From the NCBI RefSeq assembly GCF_035958815.1, contig NZ_CP108384.1, positions 186,001 to 250,000 of the forward strand: DNA of 64,000 nucleotides, read 5' to 3'. Shown here in pieces: positions 16,343 through 25,011 of the stretch. Position 1 is the first letter of the stretch. Every line of letters starts with the position of its first letter. A program made the translations under genes and the position numbers. Below the pieces are notes generated by a model. It made no database searches and was not told the origin of the DNA. It saw only the letters and a program-made list of their open reading frames with translations. The DNA is from Nocardia sp. NBC_01327. GTDB lineage: Bacteria; Actinomycetota; Actinomycetes; Mycobacteriales; Mycobacteriaceae.

Positions 16343-17061
16343 GGTTGCGCTCCTGAGGTTTTCGCTTTCGACGTAGGGCCGCCGATGAGGGCGGTGACGG
16401 TGGCGAGCAGGGTGTCCCCGAGCTCGCGCACTCCGGCCACAGGGTCACGCCCTTTGGCGGGTGCTTCCTCTCCCGGCTGCCATACCGGCAGATCCCGGAT
16501 CGAAGTCAACGGCCAAGCCGGTTGCCAGCCCAGCCGCAACAGCGCGCCCTCGGGCACCAAATCGGCGATGACGCCCTTGTAGCGGCGGATCGGTGCCGGC
16601 ACCCGACCGGGTTGGGCGGCCACGGTGATCAAACCCACCAGGATCGCCCGTCCTGGACCGGCTTGCCCGCAGTGGTATTGGCGCAAAACATCGTGCGCGC
16701 GGGTCAGGCCCTCGATGGTTTCGCGGGCGATCACCACCACGAACGGGGACTCATCGCCCAGGACCGCCGGCCACATCCGGGCACAATCAGCGGCCGGGGC
16801 GAGTTGGCGGGCCAGGGTACTGACTCCGGCGCCGCCATGCGCACCCAACAACCACAGCAACGGCGCATGGGTTTCGGGGTGGTTGACGGGCTTGTGCCAC
16901 ACCCCGATCCGGCGTCCGGGTTCCGGCGGCAACGCCGCGAACGCGAGGCTGCGGCTGCGCACACTGCTCAGCTGGGCGGCTTCCGCACGCCGGGCAGCGG
17001 TGCGGGTGCGGGCCTTGCCGCGGGGCACCGGCAGCGGGGTCTGCTCCAGGGTGACGGTCAT
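16339..17061 (-). CDS. P-loop-like protein, DUF6668 type
   Basis: A 240-residue protein from the ATG at 17061. At about residue 68 it has WLLGAHGGAGVSTL, a ParA/MinD-type deviant P-loop in which the lysine before Ser/Thr is Val. This is the pattern of DUF6668-type proteins in actinobacterial transfer clusters. A conserved beta strand (FVVVIARETIEGL) and a Pro/Arg-rich region follow. Without the P-loop lysine it may bind but not hydrolyse nucleotide. The ATG has no good ribosome site of its own; it overlaps the stop of an 18-codon upstream ORF with a perfect Shine-Dalgarno, so translation is probably coupled. Confidence 0.75.
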   Translation of the reverse strand: MTVTLEQTPLPVPRGKARTRTAARRAEAAQLSSVRSRSLAFAALPPEPGRRIGVWHKPVNHPETHAPLLWLLGAHGGAGVSTLARQLAPAADCARMWPAVLGDESPFVVVIARETIEGLTRAHDVLRQYHCGQAGPGRAILVGLITVAAQPGRVPAPIRRYKGVIADLVPEGALLRLGWQPAWPLTSIRDLPVWQPGEEAPAKGRDPVAGVRELGDTLLATVTALIGGPTSKAKTSGAQP

Positions 17062-17114
17062 GACCGCACCGGGTTGCGTGTTCGGTGACCGATCTCGTTG
17101 TGCGCTACCACCAT
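17058..17114 (-). CDS. 18-codon upstream ORF coupled to the DUF6668-type gene
   Basis: AGGAGGTGGGACCG precedes an ATG at 17114. The frame reads MVVAHNEIGHRTRNPVRS and its TGA overlaps the ATG of the next gene (ATGA). This is the strongest ribosome site in the area and serves a very short ORF. Most likely it is a translational-coupling leader for the next gene. Confidence 0.55.
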   Translation of the reverse strand: MVVAHNEIGHRTRNPVRS

Positions 17115-17155
17115 CGGTCCCACCTCCTAGGCATGTGCGTTTGGGCATCGGATGC

Positions 17156-18688
17156 TCAATTGCTCTCGCCGGTGGTGGCCCCACCAGCACTGGAATCGGA
17201 CGGTCCGGGAGTCGGAGCGGCCGTCACGCTCGGCACCACCGAGGTAGTCGGGGCGCTGGGATTGCCGGAGGTAGGCGCGGATTTGGTCGCGGCCGGGACA
17301 AGACCGGAGACGTCGCTCGCGGCGGCCGCGAACCATTCACCCACCCAGTTGGTGGCCGATTTTCCGTCTCCGGAGATCGAATCGTGCTGGTAGGAGCCAT
17401 GCCGGAGAAGAACATCGGAGTATTTGGTCCACGTGCCGACATCCAGGAGGTCGGTGTTGTCTTTGACGTCGTTGACCACCTCGGTGAAGGTCGACTGGAT
17501 CAGCCGGGACGCGGTCGCCGGGGGAATCAGCTCCGGCACCGCCGAGAGCAGCTTGGTGCCAAGAACGGCCAGGCCCGCAACAGGATTGGCCAGGCCCGCG
17601 GTCGCGATCTCGGCGATACTCGCCGGATTCAGCACCGTCTTGACCACCGTGGAAATCGCGTTGATCGCGATGGTCCCGACCTTCAGGACAGCTTTGAGGA
17701 CATCCGTCGGATCGACCTCGGTACGCGGATCCGACGCTTCCGCCAGAGACGCAGAGATCGACTTGCCCGGGTTCAGACTCAAACTGGCCAAGGAAGTGCC
17801 GGTGATGTTGCTGTTGATCACGTTGGTAGCGGCCTTGATCGCGGTCAAACCCAGGGCTTGGGTGATGCTGGCAAGGGACTTGATCGGGTCGTTGCCGATC
17901 TCCACTTGCCCGGCGACATTCGCGACCGTTCGCAGCAGCGCGGCATTGTCGGGGGCATCGCAGCTCAAATCCCCAGGGGAGCAAAAGGACGCGACCCGCC
18001 CGGTGAGATCACCGAAGCTCACTGCGATATCGCGTTGCGGACCGATCCCACTGCCCTGAGCGGACATATCGTTCACCGCGGCCACCGCGCCGACCGCACC
18101 ACCGGAGGTGCCGGGCACCGGTTCCGGAGTGGTCCGGTCGGGTGCGCCGGGGAAAACACTGGCAGAGCGGTTGCGGGTCGGGTCGCCGAACAGCGCCACC
18201 CCCGCGATCTTGCTCGCCGGGATCGGTCCGGAACCGGCACCGATCTTCTGCGCCAGCATCGAAACCACATGCGCGCCTTGCGAATACCCGGTCAACGCCA
18301 GATAAGTCGACGGGCATGAGGCGGTGACCTGGGAAACCTTGCTGGTTAGCGCAGTAAGCCCATCATTGACCGACGTTTCGTAGTTCGTGGTCGCAGTGGA
18401 CGGGCCCATGCCACCGAAAGACGCGTCATAAGGGATATAGGCGCGATCAACGGCGACCCCGGCGGTTTGGGCAGCCGCCATGAACGGGGTGAAAACCGTG
18501 CTGAGCATGCCGGTATCGGTGGTCGGGGCGGCATCGGGTGAGGATTCACCGGTGCCCTGCACGCCCAGGGCGTATACCGCCGGGCAGCTGCTCGCATCCG
18601 GGTCGGCGGCGGCGATCGCGGTAGCGAACCCGGTCAACAGCAGCGCGGCCGCGGCCGCCGTACCGTATCGGAAACCGTTGGTACTCAT
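17156..18688 (-). CDS. Secreted cutinase-family esterase with long insertion
   Basis: A 510-residue exported protein from the ATG at 18688 (GGGAGGACTGCT before it; ATGA overlap with the upstream gene). The signal peptide spans about 1-28. The cutinase fold begins at CPAVYALGVQGTGES; the catalytic Ser137 is in GYSQG and the Asp lies in CSPGDLSC (about 240). The expected His is not a dozen residues later but probably in LLRHGSYQHDS (430-435), implying an insertion of roughly 185 residues between Asp and His. The tail is Thr/Pro/Ser-rich. Cutinase-like enzymes cleave ester bonds, including envelope lipids in mycolate bacteria. Its place inside the transfer operon suggests local opening of the mycomembrane (inference). 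Confidence 0.85.
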   Translation of the reverse strand: MSTNGFRYGTAAAAALLLTGFATAIAAADPDASSCPAVYALGVQGTGESSPDAAPTTDTGMLSTVFTPFMAAAQTAGVAVDRAYIPYDASFGGMGPSTATTNYETSVNDGLTALTSKVSQVTASCPSTYLALTGYSQGAHVVSMLAQKIGAGSGPIPASKIAGVALFGDPTRNRSASVFPGAPDRTTPEPVPGTSGGAVGAVAAVNDMSAQGSGIGPQRDIAVSFGDLTGRVASFCSPGDLSCDAPDNAALLRTVANVAGQVEIGNDPIKSLASITQALGLTAIKAATNVINSNITGTSLASLSLNPGKSISASLAEASDPRTEVDPTDVLKAVLKVGTIAINAISTVVKTVLNPASIAEIATAGLANPVAGLAVLGTKLLSAVPELIPPATASRLIQSTFTEVVNDVKDNTDLLDVGTWTKYSDVLLRHGSYQHDSISGDGKSATNWVGEWFAAAASDVSGLVPAATKSAPTSGNPSAPTTSVVPSVTAAPTPGPSDSSAGGATTGESN

Positions 18689-19545
18689 AGCAGTCCTCCC
18701 AGAACGAGCCGGAAACTGGTACGGGTGGCGTCGTCCAGGCGCTCCCAGATCAAGGCCCCGCCGCCGCCCAAGTGCCGGTCGTACGGGACGTCGACCACGT
18801 CGCGGACCCACTTGTGCAGGTGAGCGCGCACGTGTTCGACCGCGCCGGCACCGAAATTGCCGGGAATCTGGCGGCAGACCACGATCACCGTGCGTTGGAT
18901 CAGCCATTCGCCGTGCCGGTCCACCAACACCCCGAGGGTGTGGTTGAGGGAGTTGAGCGAGTCCGCGCGGGCAGCCACCACGATCGCCAAACCGATCCGC
19001 GGATCAGCGATCAGCGGGGCGATCAGGGCGGACCCGACGTGTCCGCCGCCGTCGAATACCGGTGTGATGTGGGCGTCTTCGAGATGTCGGTGTACCGAGA
19101 CGAAGGTGTCCCCACCCGGGAGTGGGTCGGCGGTGCGGGTCATGACGTGCACACCGGTGGAGGTGCGCCCGGAGCACGCGGTGACCGCCGAGGGCAATCC
19201 CGGTTGCGGAGTGCACAGCCACGATTGCACGCTCGAGACGGTGGCCTGCGCGTCACAACCGCGCCGCCCGAGGTCTCCGCCCCAAGCAGTGGCATCGACC
19301 GCGACCATGTCGGGGATGCCCTGCCCGGTCGCGGCTGCGCTGGCCAGGCCGAGGGCGGTAGTGGTGACACCGACTCCCCCGCCCGAGCCGAGGACCAGTA
19401 TCGACGGAACATTCACGCGGATCAGTGATTTCGGTCCCGCACCCGCCGGCAGTAGATCGGTCGGTGCACCGACGGGTGCGGTCGTATTGAAGGTCCCGGC
19501 GTCATGTTCGCCGAGGATGGGATCGAGAAAGTTGATGCGCAGCAT
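18685..19545 (-). CDS. ParA/MinD-like protein with altered P-loop
   Basis: A 286-residue protein. Near residue 50 is VLGSGGGVGVTTTALGLA, a MinD/ParA-type P-loop in which the lysine before the Thr pair is Val. AVDATAWGGDLG then matches the switch I region (VDxDxxGG). The arrangement is the same as in conjugation- and ESX-associated SRPBCC-independent ParA-like proteins of actinobacteria. It may position the secretion complex at the membrane. Its ATG shares one base with the upstream stop (TAATG). Confidence 0.8.
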   Translation of the reverse strand: MLRINFLDPILGEHDAGTFNTTAPVGAPTDLLPAGAGPKSLIRVNVPSILVLGSGGGVGVTTTALGLASAAATGQGIPDMVAVDATAWGGDLGRRGCDAQATVSSVQSWLCTPQPGLPSAVTACSGRTSTGVHVMTRTADPLPGGDTFVSVHRHLEDAHITPVFDGGGHVGSALIAPLIADPRIGLAIVVAARADSLNSLNHTLGVLVDRHGEWLIQRTVIVVCRQIPGNFGAGAVEHVRAHLHKWVRDVVDVPYDRHLGGGGALIWERLDDATRTSFRLVLGGLL

Positions 19546-20243
19546 TACGACTGCCCTCCACCGGCGGTGATCGCGGTAATGACGGTGTGCCCGTCCTGCT
19601 CGGCGGTGGTGACCGTCTGCTGCCAGCGTGGGGCCGTGCCGTCGGGTCGGTGCTCCTCGATCTGCACGTCGAACCGGTCCGGCGCGAGGGTGGTGACCGA
19701 TACGCAGTGCTGGGTATGGGCCGGAACCGCCGCGACCGCGGCGCGTGCCTGATCGGGATCGGCGGCGACCGCATCAGCGGACAGGACGGTTCTCGCGGCG
19801 TCGGCGTTGCGGGCGACGTACCACTGGTACTGCTGGAACAGGATCAGGTCCGGGCCGGTGACTCCGGGGGTTCCGGGGGCTTTGCCCTTGCCGTTGCCGA
19901 CAACCAAGGTGGGGCTGTGGGTTTCGGCGCACCACGGGGCCGCCGTCTTCGTCGCGGCCACCGGTTTCGGGGCGGGTGCGGCCGGGGAGTTGCCGTGTGA
20001 GGTCAGCAGCACCACTCCCCCGGCCACCAGCGCGAGCGCCAACCCGCCGCCGAGGGCCATGCGGGTGATGTGCCGGTGTGTGGCTTGGGCGTGCGCGCGC
20101 CGGTGCATGTCCGCGGCGATCTCGCGCATGGGATCGTCGTTGTCGACGAACTGCTCCAATTGCGCCCGCAGTTCCGGAAAATCAGTACCAGGATCAACGG
20201 CATGGTCAGGTAGCCAGGCCCGCCAGCTCTCGGTCGCGGTCAT
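19545..20243 (-). CDS. Single-TM protein of the transfer operon, unknown family
   Basis: A 232-residue protein from the ATG at 20243 (GGAAGGAG eight bases upstream). A cytoplasmic helical N-terminus (about 1-62, acidic then His/Arg-rich) is followed by one transmembrane helix (about 64-84) and an extracytoplasmic domain with conserved-looking GPDLILFQQYQWYV and C-terminal strands. This is the topology of VirB8/VirB10-like scaffold proteins, but no family motif is recognised. It is the second or third gene of the operon. Confidence 0.75.
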   Translation of the reverse strand: MTATESWRAWLPDHAVDPGTDFPELRAQLEQFVDNDDPMREIAADMHRRAHAQATHRHITRMALGGGLALALVAGGVVLLTSHGNSPAAPAPKPVAATKTAAPWCAETHSPTLVVGNGKGKAPGTPGVTGPDLILFQQYQWYVARNADAARTVLSADAVAADPDQARAAVAAVPAHTQHCVSVTTLAPDRFDVQIEEHRPDGTAPRWQQTVTTAEQDGHTVITAITAGGGQS

Positions 20244-20282
20244 CTCGATCACTCCTTCCCACAAGCTGTTTCGGATTTCGGA

Positions 20283-21536
20283 TTAGGGGGCGGGAGGGGG
20301 ATCGATCGCGCCCTGAATCGCTGCGAGCGCATCGTTCACCGGGGCGGCCAGAGCGCCGAGCTGGTCCGGAGATACCGGCGGGATCGCCGCCACCGCCGCC
20401 GCGAGGGAATCCACCGGAGCCTGCAACGCCGGGACATCAGCAGCGACCTGCTGCACGGACTCGTCCACTTGCTGCGCGACCTGCGAGAGGACCGGAGCGA
20501 TATCCACCGGCACCGGCACCGGATCCGGAGCCGGTGCGGGATCCGGATCCGCCACGGGGGCAGGGGCATCGACCGGTACCGGTCCGGGAGCATCGACCGG
20601 AACGGGTGCGGGGGCGTCGACCAGGGGTGGAATATCGGTAGGCAGGGTGACATTGCGGTCCGCGCCGCCGATCACCGCGCCGGTACCGGCACCGGCCAAG
20701 CCACCGGCGAGACCACCCGCGGCCGCGGCGGAGACACCACCACCGACACCACCGACACCACATCCGATCGCCGCACCGATACCCGCACCCGGCAGCGCGA
20801 GTGCGCCGGCGGTCGGGATGCCACCGATCAAGGCGCCAGCGACCGCGCCGATCGCCGCACCGACACCACACCCGACTCCGGCACCGACCGGGGCAGCGAG
20901 CAAAGCACCAGTGGGAGCACCGATTACGGTGCCACCGAGCGCGGCCGCGGCCATACGATCAGAATCGGTGCCCGGCAAGCCGAGAGTGTCGCCGAACGCC
21001 GCGAGATTCCACTCGGCTAAATCCGTGTAAGCCTGCGCCTTGTCATGGGTGCGCTGATCAACCTGCTCCGGCAACGCGACCACCGAAGTCCCGATGCGCA
21101 AGGTGTGCGGATCCGCCGTCACCACTGGCGCTACCGGATCGGCGGGAGTATCGGCAACCTGATCGGTCTCGTCGTCACTGGTTTGCGGGGCCACCCACTG
21201 CTGACGGGGGGCGGCCGGTTGCGGGGCACTGCGCTGCGGCGCTACCTGCTGCGGTGAGGGCTGCTGCGGTGCGACCTGCTGTTGCGGTTTCGGCCGATTC
21301 GGCACCGGCAGAACAGTCACCGGGTCCGGAACCCAATCGGACATACTCGCCGGCGGCGGGGTCTGCACCACCGCGGCCGGAGGCGAAGGCGCGGTACTCA
21401 TGCCCGGTTGCCCGGTCCCGGGTGAGACCATGCCGGGCTGTCCGGGGGTCGCGGCCGCGACACCGGTCGCTACCGCCAGCAGTGCCGGCCAGGTGCCCAA
21501 GGCGATCAAAGTGCGGTGCTTGCGCGAGATGCTCAT
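20283..21536 (-). CDS. Secreted Gly/Pro-rich protein with glycine-zipper region
   Basis: A 417-residue protein from the ATG at 21536 (AAGGGA upstream). A signal peptide (about 1-30) is followed by a Pro/Gln-rich segment, a folded middle (about 150-200), a long glycine-zipper stretch (about 200-290, many GAxxG/GGxxG repeats that can insert in membranes) and a Pro/Asp/Ala repeat region ending in a helical tail. It is the first well-supported gene of the transfer operon. The composition suggests a surface or pore-forming structural component, but no domain is recognised. Confidence 0.75.
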   Translation of the reverse strand: MSISRKHRTLIALGTWPALLAVATGVAAATPGQPGMVSPGTGQPGMSTAPSPPAAVVQTPPPASMSDWVPDPVTVLPVPNRPKPQQQVAPQQPSPQQVAPQRSAPQPAAPRQQWVAPQTSDDETDQVADTPADPVAPVVTADPHTLRIGTSVVALPEQVDQRTHDKAQAYTDLAEWNLAAFGDTLGLPGTDSDRMAAAALGGTVIGAPTGALLAAPVGAGVGCGVGAAIGAVAGALIGGIPTAGALALPGAGIGAAIGCGVGGVGGGVSAAAAGGLAGGLAGAGTGAVIGGADRNVTLPTDIPPLVDAPAPVPVDAPGPVPVDAPAPVADPDPAPAPDPVPVPVDIAPVLSQVAQQVDESVQQVAADVPALQAPVDSLAAAVAAIPPVSPDQLGALAAPVNDALAAIQGAIDPPPAP

Positions 21537-21940
21537 TGTTGTGTCCCTTCGATGCAACGGGTGACCTGCGCGAAACGCTTGGAGGGGCCCCAATTTCGGG
21601 GGCCGACGACACCGCCGAAGATCGGCACGGTCTGCATATCGAGGCGGCCGGGAGCCGGTGGTGTTGGTGTCACAGCACATTGGGCGTGGCGCAGCTGCGC
21701 ACGGCAATATGCCGTATGCAACTGCGCCCGCGTATCAGTGGCAGCGAGGGCAAAGACCCTGCACACCAACGCAAATGGAGAAGTCACGCGAATGCGTGCG
21801 GCTTGTTGTGTGGCGGTCCCGCCCGTGCCGGGCCCCGAGGTTGGCCGGGCCGGACGGGACCGCCAGCACCCCCGTACCCGCGCAATGACGGGCCGGGTGA
21901 CTGTGAGGTTGCTACGGAAATGGGGTGCGCGAATAGACAT
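21533..21940 (-). CDS. Possible first gene of the transfer operon (135 aa), weak
   Basis: A 135-residue frame starts at an ATG at 21940 after a purine-rich AAAGGGGG and ends with an ATGA overlap on the next gene, the coupling used by its neighbours. The product is basic, with several Cys and no recognisable domain, and composition is only partly coding-like. It may be a leader region rather than a gene. Confidence 0.3.
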   Translation of the reverse strand: MSIRAPHFRSNLTVTRPVIARVRGCWRSRPARPTSGPGTGGTATQQAARIRVTSPFALVCRVFALAATDTRAQLHTAYCRAQLRHAQCAVTPTPPAPGRLDMQTVPIFGGVVGPRNWGPSKRFAQVTRCIEGTQQ

Positions 21941-22225
21941 CAGGGCCCCCTTTCGGGGTGGTGGCAGGAGGATCCCGACGCGCGCACCGAAACAACCGGT
22001 ACGGGGGGATCGAAATGAAGGAATGCGAGCCGGAAAGGTTCCGTGAACACCGGAGACCAGCTACACCTTCAGGGCTGCCACTACAGACCCTGGACCACTC
22101 AGTTCAAGCAATTTCAGCGTTGCTGATGTGTTGCCATCTGCTGAGCTGACTTGAGAGTAAACCTCACATACCGCCCCACACAACAGGTCGAAAGGTTTGT
22201 TTTTCTGTTCCCCACGTCAACACAC
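21941..22225. promoter_or_regulatory. Upstream region of the transfer operon
   Basis: This A+T-richer stretch without a credible gene separates the Rv3651-like gene terminator from the transfer operon and should hold the operon promoter. I could not identify a convincing -35/-10 pair or operator. Confidence 0.35.
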
Positions 22226-22257
22226 GAAAAAAGACCGGGACGCACGGTGCGTCCCGG
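22226..22257 (-). terminator. Rho-independent terminator of the Rv3651-like/P450 unit
   Basis: On the minus strand a 9-bp stem (CCGGGACGC with GCGTCCCGG; five-base loop; 22235-22257) is followed by a run of six T. It lies about 70 bases past the stop of the Rv3651-like gene. Confidence 0.8.
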
Positions 22258-22325
22258 CCTGAAAAACGAGGGCTGTCGAAACTCGCGCGCCGCCAAGACT
22301 TTTGACGGCATCCAAGCAGGTGGGG

Positions 22326-23327
22326 TCAGGCTTTGCTGATGCGTACCACGTGCAGATTCGCCCCGACTTCCCCGGGATAACGCCGGGAGATCAGCGTGAC
22401 CGGCTGCCACCCGGACTCGTTGTGCGCCCGGATCCGGCACGCGGTGGTGCGTTCCTCATCGGGTCCCAGGTCCTGGAAGCTGGCGCGGATCGTGTCCCAG
22501 TCCTCGGGGTGGAAGACCTGGGTGTCCCCGTTTTCTCTTTCCCAGTCGATCCACGTCGGGGTTTTGCCGATCCATTCGGCGATCACCGGCCGGGCGACAC
22601 TTTCCGTGGAGGCCAGCAGCGCCGCCGCCGGTCCGTCAGCGGGCCGGTCCGCGGTCAAGCCTAGGGCCTCGAGGGGGCTGATCGCCGGAGCCTGAAAATC
22701 GGTGATATCCAAATTCAACCCGCGCATCCCGGTGTGCTGCTCGTCTTTTCGGCCGCGCCCGGCCGCCTGCCACTGCATGAGATGTCCGTCATTGTGCAAC
22801 ACGGTGAACAGCTGGTCGTGGATGGCGTGCGGATCCGGGGTGACCCCCATGGTCACCAACTCGTCGATCGAGTCGTACCGCACGACCCGCCGGAACATCT
22901 CCGCCGGCGACAAGGTGCCCGGGTGCGGGGCGATATCGCCGGGCAGATTCGACATCGCCCAGGACTGCTCGGTCAGCTGCGCGGCGAGAGTGTCGAGATG
23001 AAAACACATCGCCGCCGCCGGCCGATGCTCGGTGGGTTCGTCGTCAAGGCCGCCGAGCCACAGGTGCAGCCCGTACACATCACCGGTCGGACCCAGCACC
23101 GGCACGACGCGCACACACCGCTCGCGACCGTCGCGGGCCCGCACCACCCGATCCACAACCGCGCCACTGTCACTGCGGCGCACCTCCTCGAGGAGCTCGT
23201 CGAGATCCACCGATTCGTGCCGGTGCAGCGACCGCAGACTGGTCCACTCTCTGGGTGCGCCGTCTTTGTTGATGATGGTCATCGGTTCCGGCGTAGGCGC
23301 CAGGGCTTCGATGAAATACCAGGTCAA
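22326..23327 (-). CDS. Rv3651-like (GAF/PAS-type) signalling protein
   Basis: A 333-residue soluble protein whose length and segments match the Rv3651 family of mycolate actinobacteria. The N-terminal domain opens MTWYFIEALAPTPEP with WTSLRSL and VRVVPVLGPTGDVYGLHLW. A middle domain has FRRVVRYDSIDELV and VLHNDGHLMQW. The C-terminal domain has WIDWERENGDTQ and ends RYPGEVGANLHVVRISKA. These GAF/PAS-like modules are thought to sense small ligands or interact with partners, without a catalytic output domain. It lies 23 bases downstream of the P450 gene, so they are probably co-transcribed. A related gene is divergent at 25112 and a fragment of a third copy lies near 28250. Confidence 0.75.
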   Translation of the reverse strand: MTWYFIEALAPTPEPMTIINKDGAPREWTSLRSLHRHESVDLDELLEEVRRSDSGAVVDRVVRARDGRERCVRVVPVLGPTGDVYGLHLWLGGLDDEPTEHRPAAAMCFHLDTLAAQLTEQSWAMSNLPGDIAPHPGTLSPAEMFRRVVRYDSIDELVTMGVTPDPHAIHDQLFTVLHNDGHLMQWQAAGRGRKDEQHTGMRGLNLDITDFQAPAISPLEALGLTADRPADGPAAALLASTESVARPVIAEWIGKTPTWIDWERENGDTQVFHPEDWDTIRASFQDLGPDEERTTACRIRAHNESGWQPVTLISRRYPGEVGANLHVVRISKA

Positions 23328-23350
23328 GGCATGCCTTTCGATCGCAGGGA

Positions 23351-24781
23351 CTAGCGATGGGTGGCGATGAGCTCATAGGGTTCGGGGCGCAGGCTGCCCC
23401 GCTCGTACAGTCGCAGACCCGAACCAGCATCGCGCGCCTGCGCACCGACCGGGTGTGCCTGAGCACCGACAGGGAGTGCCAGATCGTAGCTGTGAAGGAT
23501 TCTCGCCAGCAGCAACGTGGCCTCGTGCAGGGCGAAAGCCATCCCTATGCAGGCGCGAGGACCGGCCCCGAAGGGACGCCACCAGGCGTCGGGGTGGGCA
23601 CGCCGCCTGGTTGCTGTGAAGCGGTCAGCATCGAAGATATCGGCGTCCTCACCCCAGACCTGCCGGTCGCGGTGCGCTGCGAGGGATAGCACAAACACCG
23701 CTTGCCCCTGGGGAATTCGGTACCCGCCCAGGATGCGGTCCTCCCGCGCGACCCGGAACAACCCCGGCACCGGCGGATGCAGTCGCAGTGTCTCGCTCAG
23801 GACGTTGCGGATATCGCGCATGCCCGCGACCTCGTCATACCCGAACCCTCCCCTGGACTCGATGCCGGCGCGGAGGCGTTGCTGCAGGGCAGGATCGGCG
23901 GCCAGGTAGTGCAGTGCTGCCTCGAGGAGCGCGGCGGTGGTCTCGTGACCGGCCACTAGGAATGTGAGCACTTGGTCGGCGATGTTGTTGTCGGGCAACC
24001 CTTCCCCGGTCTCCGGGTCGAGGCTGGTGAGCATCAGTCCGAGTAGATCGTCGGTGTCGGTGCGCCCGCTGGCGCGGCGTTCGGTGATGAGGTTCTGCAC
24101 GTATTTGCGGGCTGCGCCGATATCGCGGTTCACGCGTGGGGCCTGCCATCGGGTGCGGATCGCACCCACGATCGGGAGATCGTTGGTTTGATCGCTGGCC
24201 CACCGCAGGATCCGGGCCAGGGCCTCGACGAACCATTGCGCCTGCTCTGCCTGCGCCGGGGCGGCGCCGAGCAGCCCGAACCTCGTGCCGAAACCGGCGC
24301 GCGCGATCACCTCGAGGGTCGCCGCGGTCATAGATGCGTGCACGTCGATCCGGCCACCGGCCGCCTTGTCCCACTCGGCCTCGAGATCATCGGCGACAGT
24401 CGCCATAGCCTCGTGATAAGTGCGCATCGCCCCCTGAGTAAACCCCGGGGTGAGAATGCGATGCGCCTTGCCCCACAACGGATCCCGCGACTTGGCGGTG
24501 AACAATCCGGTGGGCACGATCTCCCGCAGCACCTCTCCCGGTCCGGCCAGGCATCGCGCCCAGTACCTCTCGTCGCACGCCTGGGTCGCCAGTGCCGCGC
24601 CCGCGACCACGATCACCCGCGAGGCGAGAATCTTGCGCCCGAAGATCTGGCCCAAACTGCGCGAGAGCTCCAGTTCGTGCTGGGTCGGGCGATGGCGATC
24701 AACCGAGGCGAGATCGCCCAGGATCGGTAGCCGGCCCGGGGCATGCGGCAGCCGATCCACAGGGAGCCCAGTATCGGTCAT
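23351..24781 (-). CDS. Cytochrome P450 (CYP102-like heme domain)
   Basis: A 476-residue monooxygenase. Landmarks are the I-helix AGHETT (277-282), the K-helix E330-x-x-R333 in SETLR, the PERF-like DADRF region and the heme-binding PFGAGPRACIG with Cys411. The N-terminal PGRLPILGDL and HRILTPGF segments resemble the self-sufficient fatty-acid hydroxylase heme domain (CYP102/BM3), but no reductase is fused, so it needs separate redox partners, none of which is seen nearby. The C-terminal region has a small duplicated unit (PVGAQAHPVGAQA). The substrate is unknown; fatty acid or polyketide is plausible. Confidence 0.93.
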   Translation of the reverse strand: MTDTGLPVDRLPHAPGRLPILGDLASVDRHRPTQHELELSRSLGQIFGRKILASRVIVVAGAALATQACDERYWARCLAGPGEVLREIVPTGLFTAKSRDPLWGKAHRILTPGFTQGAMRTYHEAMATVADDLEAEWDKAAGGRIDVHASMTAATLEVIARAGFGTRFGLLGAAPAQAEQAQWFVEALARILRWASDQTNDLPIVGAIRTRWQAPRVNRDIGAARKYVQNLITERRASGRTDTDDLLGLMLTSLDPETGEGLPDNNIADQVLTFLVAGHETTAALLEAALHYLAADPALQQRLRAGIESRGGFGYDEVAGMRDIRNVLSETLRLHPPVPGLFRVAREDRILGGYRIPQGQAVFVLSLAAHRDRQVWGEDADIFDADRFTATRRRAHPDAWWRPFGAGPRACIGMAFALHEATLLLARILHSYDLALPVGAQAHPVGAQARDAGSGLRLYERGSLRPEPYELIATHR

Positions 24782-25011
24782 AGTTGCTCATTTCTCGTAT
24801 CGAAATCACGACCGAAATCCCGTTGAGCTGGTCATAGACGGTTTAGCTATCGGTGATTGACGTCACGGGATCGGGGTGCTGTACTGATCTTGCGCTGGGC
24901 GGTTTGTCCCTCGGTGGCGTCGCAAACTTCATCCGAGACCGCAAGCCCGCGAACATCGCGGGGTTGTTGTCGTTGATCGGATACCGACGCCCCGACGAAG
25001 GGAGACCGCCC
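24782..25011. promoter_or_regulatory. Divergent promoter region between P450 and the second Rv3651-like gene
   Basis: The gap holds the promoters for both directions. A perfect palindrome TGACGTCA lies at 24858-24865, and a direct repeat CGAAATC occurs near 24800 and 24812. They are candidate regulator sites; no -10/-35 assignment is made. Confidence 0.4.

Noticed and set aside
16625..18319. 564-codon plus-strand frame opposite the cutinase-family gene
   Set aside because: Arg/Gly-rich antisense frame; the minus strand has a signal peptide and GYSQG motif.
22114..22440. 108-codon minus-strand frame downstream of the first Rv3651-like gene
   Set aside because: It runs out of frame through the gene end and across the terminator, with no start signal or domain.
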